From: Verrucomicrobiota bacterium
Lineage (GTDB): Bacteria > Verrucomicrobiota > Verrucomicrobiia > Opitutales > Intestinicryptomonadaceae
Direction of reading: 5' to 3'
Assembly (NCBI GenBank): GCA_003343565.1
Contig: QALA01000083.1
Location: forward strand, 1-7,615
Length of the DNA stretch: 7,615 nt
A program made the translations under genes and the position numbers. Numbering within the stretch: position 1 is the first letter of the stretch; each line of letters opens with the position of its first letter. Below, piece after piece: positions 1-5,095 of this stretch. Below the pieces are notes generated by a model that worked only from the letters and a program-made list of their open reading frames with translations, was not told the DNA's origin and made no database searches.

Positions 1-46
1 CGCCCGATTTTGCCTTCCGCGCCGAAACATTCGGCAAACCGGCATG

Positions 47-68
47 CGAAATTGTTTCGGGATTTTTT
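47..68 (+). terminator. Weak candidate terminator of a gene left of the window
   Basis: CGAAA (47-51) pairs with TTTCG (55-59) around a TTG loop, followed by GGA and six T (63-68). A stronger 6-bp hairpin lies just upstream at 21-35. The two together could end a plus-strand transcript entering from the left. The stem is only 5 bp and AT-rich, so this is tentative. Confidence 0.3.
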
Positions 69-146
69 GCGCACAAATTCATCGCAAACGCTTCGCGCGG
101 TCCGAACCGGCCGCCTATTCGGGACTGCGCGCCTCTTCATATCGGC

Positions 147-184
147 GGCGCGCGCCTTGTCAAAAATTAAAAACGGCGCGCGCC
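147..184. repeat. Two copies of palindrome GGCGCGCGCC around an AT-rich spacer
   Basis: The 10-bp perfect palindrome GGCGCGCGCC occurs at 147-156 and 175-184, separated by an 18-nt AT-rich spacer (157-174). Because each copy is its own reverse complement, the pair can also fold as one long 10-bp GC stem with an 18-nt loop. No T-run follows on either strand, so it is not a normal intrinsic terminator. Function unknown. Confidence 0.55.
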
Positions 185-205
185 AAATTTCAAATTATCG
201 AACGG

Positions 206-233
206 AAAAACAAAGCCCGCAGAATTTTTGCGG
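206..233 (-). terminator. Weak candidate terminator downstream of tRNA-Tyr
   Basis: On the minus strand, CCGCA (233-229) pairs with TGCGG (221-217) around AAAATTC and is followed by GC, TTTG and five T. It lies about 60 nt past the 3' end of the tRNA, a sensible place for the tRNA transcript to end. The stem is only 5 bp, so the call is weak. Confidence 0.3.
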
Positions 234-295
234 CCGACCGGCTCCATATTCCAAACTTCGGAATTTCCCTTTGGGCGGCCGAATGCGCGAAACTG

Positions 296-379
296 TGGTA
301 GGGGTGGGGGTCGAACCCACGAACGGTATAACCGGACGGATTTACAGTCCGCATCCTTTGACCACTTGGATACCCTACC
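296..379 (-). tRNA. tRNA-Tyr (anticodon GUA)
   Basis: The minus strand folds as an 84-nt class II tRNA. The 7-bp acceptor stem GGTAGGG (379-373) pairs with CCCTACC (303-297), with discriminator A at 296. T8 and A9 are present. The anticodon arm carries GTA at 345-343 in the context CTGTAAA. A long variable arm (CCGGTTATACCG) follows, then a T arm with GTGGG/CCCAC and TTCGA. A long variable arm with GUA anticodon is the bacterial tRNA-Tyr signature. The bases after the discriminator read CAG, so the CCA tail is not encoded and must be added by tRNA nucleotidyltransferase. It has its own promoter and appears monocistronic. Confidence 0.96.
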
Positions 380-397
380 GATAAATTTAAAGCCGCT

Positions 398-425
398 ACT
401 ATACTTGGCAGGGTGCGCCGCTCAA
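398..425 (-). promoter_or_regulatory. Sigma70-like promoter of tRNA-Tyr
   Basis: On the minus strand, TTGAGC (425-420) and TATAGT (403-398) are separated by 16 bp, close to TTGACA and TATAAT (4/6 and 5/6 matches). The -10 box ends 18 nt before the first base of the tRNA, leaving room for a leader of about 10 nt before RNase P cleavage. This is the best promoter in the window and its position matches the tRNA. Confidence 0.7.
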
Positions 426-561
426 GCTTTTTTTTGCCAGATTCGGAGTTTTTTTGAACGGCTTTTCAAACGGCATACCGCCCTCTTGCCAATCTCCGGC
501 CGCAGCGCAAAGCCGCCCGCCCGCCGCAGGGGGCGAGAGCGTTGCCAAACGCGAAAAAAAC

Positions 562-596
562 AAAAAAATTGGGCGCGGCAAAAATTCCGCGCCCAA
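562..596 (-). terminator. Strong Rho-independent terminator of the EF-hand gene
   Basis: On the minus strand a perfect 10-bp stem TTGGGCGCGG (596-587) / CCGCGCCCAA (578-569) with an 8-nt loop is followed at once by seven T (568-562), then G and another T-run. It lies about 55 nt past the stop codon at 650. A second perfect hairpin (GCCGGA/TCCGGC, 634-649) sits directly after that stop without its own T-run. Confidence 0.9.
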
Positions 597-649
597 ACGG
601 CTAAACGCCCCCGGTTGAATTTTACGCCGACGCGCCGGAAAAATCCGGC

Positions 650-1309
650 CTAATCCCGGCCGCCTCCCGGCCCGCCGCGTCCGCCTCCGGGCGGCGGGGG
701 CGGAGGATTGCTTATCATGCGCTTCATCATGTCGCGGACTTCAGGATCGCCGATGAGCTGCTCCTTTTCGGCGTCGCTGAGCTTGCCGTCGCCGTCCTTG
801 TCGTACTTCTTTATGAGGGCCTGGCGCTTGGCGACCATGTCGTTGTGCATCTGCTGGCGCTCCTGCCGGCTGAGCTTGCCGTCGCCGTCCTGGTCGTACT
901 TGGCGAGTATGTCGGCTGGAACCTGGCGCGCCTGACGCTGGCCGCGCGATCTGGCGAACATCTGGCGCTGTTCCTCCAAAAATTCGCTCAGCTCGCCCGC
1001 GTCGAGTTTGCCGTCGCCGTCTTTGTCGTATTTCTTGATTACGCCCTCGGCGTGTTTTAGGCGCATCTGTTGCAAATCCGCCATTTTTCCCTTAATGGAT
1101 TTTACGGCTTCGGCGCGCTCCTCCTCATTGAGGCGCCCGTCGCCGTCCTTGTCGTATTCGCGCATCAGCTGTATCCGCATGGCGGGATCCATCTGGGAAA
1201 AGATCGCCATATTTTCGTCGGAGCGGCGGTTTTGCCGCGGAGCGTCTTGGGCGGCCGATGCCAACGGCAGTGCGGCCGCGGCGGCCATCATTATGATGAT
1301 ATTTTTCAT
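650..1309 (-). CDS. Exported EF-hand (calcium-binding) repeat protein
   Basis: A 219-residue protein that begins with a Sec signal peptide: MKN, a hydrophobic stretch of residues 4-17, and a likely cut near ASA/A (19-20). Four complete 12-residue EF-hand loops follow at 53-64, 95-106, 139-150 and 170-181. All read D-x-D-G-D-G-(K/R)-L-x-x-x-E with every calcium ligand present, separated by charged helices rich in Gln, Arg and Met. The C-terminus (201-219) is low-complexity: six Pro, then Gly/Arg-rich. The start at 1309 has an AGGA motif 6 nt upstream. By family knowledge this is a periplasmic or secreted calcium binder, a type common in Planctomycetota and Verrucomicrobiota; no enzymatic domain is visible. 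The gene is monocistronic, ends in a strong terminator, and diverges from the relE-like/pssA unit. Its specific role is unknown. Confidence 0.9.
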   Translation of the reverse strand: MKNIIIMMAAAAALPLASAAQDAPRQNRRSDENMAIFSQMDPAMRIQLMREYDKDGDGRLNEEERAEAVKSIKGKMADLQQMRLKHAEGVIKKYDKDGDGKLDAGELSEFLEEQRQMFARSRGQRQARQVPADILAKYDQDGDGKLSRQERQQMHNDMVAKRQALIKKYDKDGDGKLSDAEKEQLIGDPEVRDMMKRMISNPPPPPPGGGRGGPGGGRD

Positions 1310-1458
1310 ATAGAGTCCTATGGGGTTGTAAAAAAATACAAGAATTTTCCTTTCGGATTCTTAAACGTCCGCATGCGCCCGAAGTTTCAGCGGAATATTT
1401 TTGTTTGAATATTTTTTACGATGAGGCAGAGTTTGCAGGCAAATAATTTTTTTAGACA
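1310..1458. promoter_or_regulatory. Divergent intergenic region
   Basis: This 149-bp AT-rich gap must hold the promoters of both the EF-hand gene (minus) and the relE-like/pssA unit (plus). No box pair is good enough to name. The minus-strand ribosome binding site AGGA is near 1316-1319. TGTA-T7-ACA near the EF-hand start is a small inverted repeat. The plus-strand leader before 1459 is T-rich and has no clear Shine-Dalgarno sequence, so that start may be leaderless-like or rely on an A/T-rich leader. Confidence 0.4.
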
Positions 1459-1815
1459 ATGTATCAGGTCACTTTCAGCAACCAAAGCATGGCCGAATTG
1501 AACAAGTTGGGCAAACTCGCCCAGCTGGAAGTTATAGACTCGTTCGGATCGCTCACCCAGGAAGAGCTTGAGGGCGGCCTTCCAAGCATCGGCAAAATAA
1601 ACCGCGGCGGAAAGCAGTTCTACCGCTTCCGCACGGGAGACTTGCGCATATACTTTGAACTCCTTGAGGACAAGCAGACCCTGTATGCGCACTACATATT
1701 GCAGCAGCACACTTTGGCGGATTTCGTATTTCGCTTCAAGCTCCCGTTTAAGGAAGAGACGGCAATAGAGCAGGAAGACAACTTTTGGAAGTATTTGGAG
1801 TCGCTAAAAAAATGA
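1459..1815 (+). CDS. RelE/ParE-fold small protein coupled to pssA
   Basis: A 118-residue soluble protein. Its pattern resembles the RelE/ParE superfamily: an N-terminal YQVTFSNQSMAEL strand-helix, two helices to about residue 38, then the hallmark strand YRFRTGDLRIYFE (55-67). RelE-type toxins and their relatives typically carry YR(x)RxGDYRxxxE there. The acidic/aromatic C-terminal extension (about 85-118) is longer than in typical toxins. No antitoxin gene lies next to it: upstream is the divergent EF-hand gene, and its stop overlaps the pssA start (ATGA, 1812-1815), implying translational coupling. It may therefore be a domesticated, non-toxic family member that affects PssA production or activity; this is inference. 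The start lacks a good Shine-Dalgarno motif. Superfamily call moderate; toxin activity not supported. Confidence 0.7.
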   Translation: MYQVTFSNQSMAELNKLGKLAQLEVIDSFGSLTQEELEGGLPSIGKINRGGKQFYRFRTGDLRIYFELLEDKQTLYAHYILQQHTLADFVFRFKLPFKEETAIEQEDNFWKYLESLKK

Positions 1816-2714
1816 ACGAGCCCCAAAAACTTTGGCTCAATGTGCATCAGGCCAGCAAGATTTACATTCTGCCCAACCTCTTTACGGCGGGAAACCTGTT
1901 TTTCGGATTTCTCTCCATCATAATGTGCATACAGGCCAAGTTTTCCGCCGATGACGAAACCGTAAAAATGCTCGAAAACGTGGCGTTGCTGATTTCCCCG
2001 AACGCGGCGATGTCGTCGAGTTCCGCCGGATATCTTCTCGCCATAATCTGCATTTTGACGGCGTTTTTATGCGATGCGCTCGACGGCCGCGTTGCGAGAA
2101 TATCGGGGAAGTCCTCCCTGTTCGGCAAGGAGTTCGACTCGCTTGCCGACAGCGTTTCGTTCGGGATAGCCCCGTGCCTATTGGTGTTCTTCCTGATTCT
2201 CAGCCCGACCGAAACCATGTCCGCCGGATACAGAAGCTTCCTGCGCAACACCGGCTGGCTGATAGGATTTGTGTTTATGCTCTGCGCGGCGGTGCGGCTG
2301 GCGCGCTTCAACGTCCTGACGAACCCATACATAGCCGGCCACGAGAAATACGAGCAGGGGGATTTCTCCGGCCTGCCCGCCCCGGCGGCCGCCGGCGCCG
2401 TCGCGTCGATTGCGCTGACGATGTTAAGCCTCGACCTCGGCAAGTACAGCGCGCTCCTCATGCCGCTAATGATACTCATAGCGTGGCTTATGGTCAGCAA
2501 TATTCCGTATCCGTCGTTCAAGCACATCACCTGGACGACGAGCATGAGGTTTCGCTCGTTCATACTGACGATAATCTGCCTTATTTTGATTGTGGCGTTG
2601 CGCGAATACAGCTTCGCAATAATGTTTTTGTCGTACATATTTTACGCGCCGCTGCGCTACCTTCCCAGGGGGATTCGCATTGTGCGCTATAAGATAAACA
2701 AATTGCGTTCCTGA
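1812..2714 (+). CDS. pssA: CDP-diacylglycerol-serine O-phosphatidyltransferase
   Basis: A 300-residue integral membrane enzyme that joins CDP-diacylglycerol and L-serine to give phosphatidylserine and CMP, the precursor of phosphatidylethanolamine. The complete CDP-alcohol phosphotransferase signature DG(x)2AR(x)8G(x)3D(x)3D is present: D91-G92, A95-R96, G105, D109, D113, with D88 also in place. It opens with YILPNLFTAGNLFFGF (18-33), typical of the PssA type II family, and has several hydrophobic segments (about 20-42, 73-90, 118-135, 155-170, 200-245, 255-290). The basic C-terminus is probably cytoplasmic. I chose the ATG at 1812 because it overlaps the upstream stop as ATGA and matches family N-termini; an upstream in-frame ATG at 1785 lies inside the previous gene. 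The decarboxylase gene psd, often a neighbour, is absent here. Confidence 0.93.
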   Translation: MNEPQKLWLNVHQASKIYILPNLFTAGNLFFGFLSIIMCIQAKFSADDETVKMLENVALLISPNAAMSSSSAGYLLAIICILTAFLCDALDGRVARISGKSSLFGKEFDSLADSVSFGIAPCLLVFFLILSPTETMSAGYRSFLRNTGWLIGFVFMLCAAVRLARFNVLTNPYIAGHEKYEQGDFSGLPAPAAAGAVASIALTMLSLDLGKYSALLMPLMILIAWLMVSNIPYPSFKHITWTTSMRFRSFILTIICLILIVALREYSFAIMFLSYIFYAPLRYLPRGIRIVRYKINKLRS

Positions 2715-2770
2715 CTTGCGCGAAAATGGCGGGCCGCAGGATATAAAAACCAATCGAATTGCGCAAGAGC

Positions 2771-2830
2771 CGCGCCGAATATTCCCATACAGAATATATC
2801 CGCACCAAATATCCGCGCGCTGAATATTCC
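2771..2830. repeat. 15-bp tandem repeat, four degenerate copies
   Basis: Units start at 2771, 2786, 2801 and 2816, each exactly 15 bp: CGCGCCGAATATTCC, CATACAGAATATATC, CGCACCAAATATCCG, CGCGCTGAATATTCC. Copies 1 and 4 differ at one base. A fifth unit (2831-2845) keeps only the CGCGC start. The core GAATATTC is itself a palindrome. The exact triplet-multiple period gives pentapeptide-like repeats in translation on either strand, but no gene is supported. It could be a degenerate minisatellite, a protein-binding array or the remnant of a repeat gene. Confidence 0.75.
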
Positions 2831-2890
2831 CGCGCGCAGCAAGCAGGCGCAACGCGTGCGCGCGACATGCGGGCTCGACATGCGGATATA

Positions 2891-2932
2891 AAACGTTCCG
2901 CAAGGCGCGGGATTGGCCCGCAACGGACGTTT
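2891..2932. repeat. Nested inverted repeat (two-part hairpin)
   Basis: Outer arms AAACGT-T-CC (2891-2899) and GGACGTTT (2925-2932) pair with one bulged T. Inner arms GCGGG (2907-2911) and CCCGC (2917-2921) pair perfectly around a 5-nt loop. The two stems together span 42 nt. No T-run follows, so it is not a standard intrinsic terminator, but it could act as a 3'-end structure for the pssA transcript. Confidence 0.5.
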
Positions 2933-2967
2933 GCGCCGATTGTGCGGCCGGCCGCCGGGCGCATTGC

Positions 2968-3000
2968 AAAAAAATTGAAACCGCGCCGCTTCGGGCGGCG
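2968..3000 (-). terminator. Candidate terminator of the arn/Sel1 operon
   Basis: On the minus strand CGCCGC (3000-2995) pairs with GCGGCG (2989-2984) around a 5-nt loop, then about nine bases intervene before a run of seven T (2974-2968). The gap between stem and T-run is longer than usual. It lies 67 nt past the stop at 3068, but only 14 nt past the alternative frame's stop at 3015, which fits the possible frameshift in the Sel1 gene. Confidence 0.45.
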
Positions 3001-3067
3001 TCCCAAAGAAATCCTCAAGGATTGTTTGCGGGCCGAATGAGATCAACCTTCATATCGACATACTCCG

Positions 3068-4198
3068 TCAAAGTTTCGGGAGCCGGCTTGTTTTTGCGTA
3101 TGTCGCGGGCCATTCTTGGGGCGGTTTCGCGCAAATCCGAGCATTTTCGCACCAAAATACGGCGCGCTGCAAATCTTTGGGCGCGTTTGTGCCGCTCCAG
3201 TAGCGCCATGCAACGTAGAGTCTGGTGAGGTCGTCCATCTTTTCGGCGGCGTGTTCGAGCCAATAGAACGCCTGTTCCTCGTCTTTCGGGAAACCGTCCT
3301 TGCCCTGCATATACAGGTTTGATATCTTCAATGCGTACGACGGATCCTTCTCGGCTATCTTCATGAAGAGCTCCCTGGCCTTCTTAGGATTTTTCGACAC
3401 GTATCTGCCGCGGGCATACATTTTTGCCAGAGTTTCGGCGGAATCCAAATTTCCGTTTTCCGCAGCCCGCGAATGCCAATACACCCCCTGCGCGATATTG
3501 CGCGGCAGACCGTCCCGGCCGCGCAGATATTTTTTGGCTATCGAATTCATAGCGAGAACGTTGCCGTTCTTTGCGGCGTCGACTTCAAGCTCCGAAAAAC
3601 GCCTGCTCCACTTCGCGTATTTTTGCGCGTCGCCGTTTTTGCCGTATATTTCGAGTATCTTTACCAAGGCGTCCGGGTGGTTTAATTCCGCGGCGGACTC
3701 TATCCAATAGACAGCCCTCTCCGGATCTTTCGGAACGAGATACCCGAAGAGATAGGCGTTGCCCAAGACCCACTTTTCCTGGGCTCCGCCGTTTTCGGCG
3801 CCGAGCTCGCGCCAGCGCACGGCTTCCTTTAAGTCCCGCTTTACGAGCGAGCCGTTGCCGTACAAAACGCCGAGATACACCTGTGCGGGGGCAAAGTTTT
3901 GCCGCGCGGATTTGGTTATCCAATTTACGGCCTGCGCGGCGTCCTTCGGGAATCCGCCCTGTCCGAGGGCGTAGAACGAGCCGAGCGCCAGCTGCGCGCC
4001 GGCGTCCCCCGCCATTGCCTTTTCGAGAATTTCCTTCGGATCGGCCTTCGCCGAAGCCGCAGTCTGCGCCGGAGCCTGTACCCCGCCGGACGCCGGAGCC
4101 GCCGCGGGCTGAATTTGAGCCTGGGCAAACGGATCCTGCCCGTTCGCCGCAAGGGAGAGCGCGAGTAAAAGCGCAAATGCCGCCTTAAGTTTTTTCAT
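3068..4198 (-). CDS. Exported Sel1-like (TPR-type) repeat protein
   Basis: A 376-residue protein. It starts with a signal peptide (MKKLK, then hydrophobic residues 6-18, likely cut after A-N-G at 20) and a Pro/Ala/Gln-rich linker (about 23-53). Seven to eight Sel1-like repeats of about 36 residues follow (about 64-350). Examples of the core are LGSFYALGQGGFPKD..QAVNWI, LGNAYLFGYLVPKDPERAVYWI and ISNLYMQGKDGFPKDEEQAFYWL. Sel1 repeats form alpha-solenoids that scaffold protein contacts, so a periplasmic adaptor role is likely. I chose the ATG at 4198 because it follows the signal-peptide logic and overlaps the arnD stop as ATGA, indicating coupling. The last 25 residues (ARICAKPPQ onward) do not look like a Sel1 end; another frame continues more naturally to 3015. 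Partner unknown. Confidence 0.87.
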   Translation of the reverse strand: MKKLKAAFALLLALSLAANGQDPFAQAQIQPAAAPASGGVQAPAQTAASAKADPKEILEKAMAGDAGAQLALGSFYALGQGGFPKDAAQAVNWITKSARQNFAPAQVYLGVLYGNGSLVKRDLKEAVRWRELGAENGGAQEKWVLGNAYLFGYLVPKDPERAVYWIESAAELNHPDALVKILEIYGKNGDAQKYAKWSRRFSELEVDAAKNGNVLAMNSIAKKYLRGRDGLPRNIAQGVYWHSRAAENGNLDSAETLAKMYARGRYVSKNPKKARELFMKIAEKDPSYALKISNLYMQGKDGFPKDEEQAFYWLEHAAEKMDDLTRLYVAWRYWSGTNAPKDLQRAVFWCENARICAKPPQEWPATYAKTSRLPKL

Positions 4199-5085
4199 AT
4201 CGCCTGCTGGGCCAACAGTCCGCTGCGCCCCGGAAATTCCGCCATTCGAATCTCGCACGCCGGAACCGAATGCGGAGCGGACAAAACCTTTCGCGCGCAC
4301 GCCTCCAAAGACGCGAACTCCACGCCCTCGGCCGCCGCCCTGGACAAAAAGTCCCCGAACAGGCGCGCGTACGCCCCGCCTTCAAGTTCGGCGTGAACGG
4401 TCATGACGGAGAAATCGCTTCGGGAAATATCGCCCATATAAATGTCGGCAACGTCGTCCGTTTTGACAATTCCCAAAAGCTCGTCCAGCGTCGGCAACGT
4501 CGTGGGAATCTGGAGCGTCTTAAAGCTCCTTCCCCCCATCGACGGGAAAAAGGGCGTCTTCCCGCGCGCGTCGGAGGCGTACAATAGGCCGGCCTTATCC
4601 TCGGCTTCAAGAGCGTCCGGGGTTATTTGCCAGCCGGGCGCCCCGCAACACTTGGCGGTTTCGCCGAAAATTTTTTCAAACTCCGCCCGCGCGCGCATAA
4701 ATTCCATGTCCACCTCCGTGGGCCGCATGCGCGGCAGCCTCTCCTGCCAGTTGAAGTGGTCCCAACTGTGGATTCCGCACTCGAACCCCGCCGCGCGAAC
4801 CTCCTTCATCTGCGCAGAGCACAGCTTCGAGATCTTCGGAGCCTTCAAGAGCGTGCCGTAAAGCAGCGTCTTTATTCCATAGTTGCCAGCAACGTTTGAA
4901 CGCAGGCACTTTTTCAAAAAACCCTTTCTGAAAATCCTGCGCAAAGCCTTCCCCGTGTTGTCAGGCCCGAACGAAAACAGAAACGTCGCGGGAACTTCAA
5001 ATCTCTCAAACAGCCCGCGCAATACCGGAACGCCGTCCCGCGTCCCCCTGTACGTGTCTACGTCGACTTTTATTGCAAGTTTCAT
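4195..5085 (-). CDS. arnD: ArnD-type deformylase (polysaccharide deacetylase family)
   Basis: A 296-residue NodB-fold enzyme. By family knowledge ArnD removes the formyl group from 4-deoxy-4-formamido-L-arabinose-phosphoundecaprenol, at the membrane, before Ara4N goes to lipid A. Seen: metal-site motif KVDVDTYRGTRDG (6-18), FSFGPDNTGKALRR (37-50), second metal motif H106-SWD-H110, GAPGW (148-152), QIPTTLPTLDE (192-202) and HAELEGG from H231; all align by eye with E. coli ArnD, also 296 residues. I chose the ATG at 5085 because the family starts directly at the strand before DVDT; an ATG at 5115 would overlap the upstream gene. It follows the ArnA-type gene by 10 nt and overlaps the Sel1 gene by ATGA, so it is mid-operon. 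Metal-binding residues are intact. Confidence 0.92.
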   Translation of the reverse strand: MKLAIKVDVDTYRGTRDGVPVLRGLFERFEVPATFLFSFGPDNTGKALRRIFRKGFLKKCLRSNVAGNYGIKTLLYGTLLKAPKISKLCSAQMKEVRAAGFECGIHSWDHFNWQERLPRMRPTEVDMEFMRARAEFEKIFGETAKCCGAPGWQITPDALEAEDKAGLLYASDARGKTPFFPSMGGRSFKTLQIPTTLPTLDELLGIVKTDDVADIYMGDISRSDFSVMTVHAELEGGAYARLFGDFLSRAAAEGVEFASLEACARKVLSAPHSVPACEIRMAEFPGRSGLLAQQAI

Positions 5086-5095
5086 GCCCGTTGCG

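Larger units (their letters stand above)
1..295. other. Gene-free stretch with small hairpins
   Basis: I see no convincing gene here. Open frames across it run on into the tRNA gene as nonsense and lack a start with a ribosome binding site. It holds a perfect 6-bp hairpin at 21-35 (GCCGAA/TTCGGC, loop ACA), a second short hairpin followed by T6 at 47-68, two copies of the palindrome GGCGCGCGCC at 147-156 and 175-184, and a weak minus-strand hairpin plus T-rich tract at 206-233. It probably consists of the 3' flank of an upstream gene plus the downstream flank of the tRNA. Confidence 0.6.
2715..3067. other. Gap between convergent genes, with repeats and hairpins
   Basis: This 353-bp stretch between the ends of pssA and the Sel1-repeat gene holds no supported gene; open frames in it are Arg/Ala-rich and lack credible starts. 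It contains a 15-bp tandem repeat (2771-2830), a 13-bp-spaced direct repeat of CGACATGCGG (2863-2872 and 2876-2885), a nested hairpin (2891-2932), the palindrome GCGGCCGGCCGC (2944-2955) and a minus-strand terminator candidate (2968-3000). I see no T-run terminator for pssA on the plus strand. If the Sel1 gene is frameshifted, 3015-3067 would be coding. Confidence 0.6.

Noticed and set aside
10..384. 124-residue plus-strand open frame
   Set aside because: It runs antisense through the whole tRNA-Tyr gene; the GVEPTNGITGRIYSPHPL-type end is a well-known false translation of a tRNA.
399..653. Open frames on both strands between the tRNA and the EF-hand gene
   Set aside because: They overlap the tRNA promoter and a strong terminator and are Arg/Pro-rich nonsense without starts.
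1459..1815. Type II toxin-antitoxin module
   Set aside because: No antitoxin gene is next to it; the downstream partner is pssA, so a full TA module is not supported.
1862..2638. 258-residue minus-strand open frame opposite pssA
   Set aside because: Shadow of pssA: no ribosome binding site, no recognisable motif, and the opposite strand has a full catalytic signature.
2771..2845. CRISPR array
   Set aside because: Units are 15 bp and directly adjacent, with no unique spacers and no cas genes.
2687..3046. Minus-strand frame with AxIFx five-residue repeats, as a pentapeptide-repeat gene
   Set aside because: Only about four units, no supported start, end inside pssA; the pattern is explained by the 15-bp DNA repeat.
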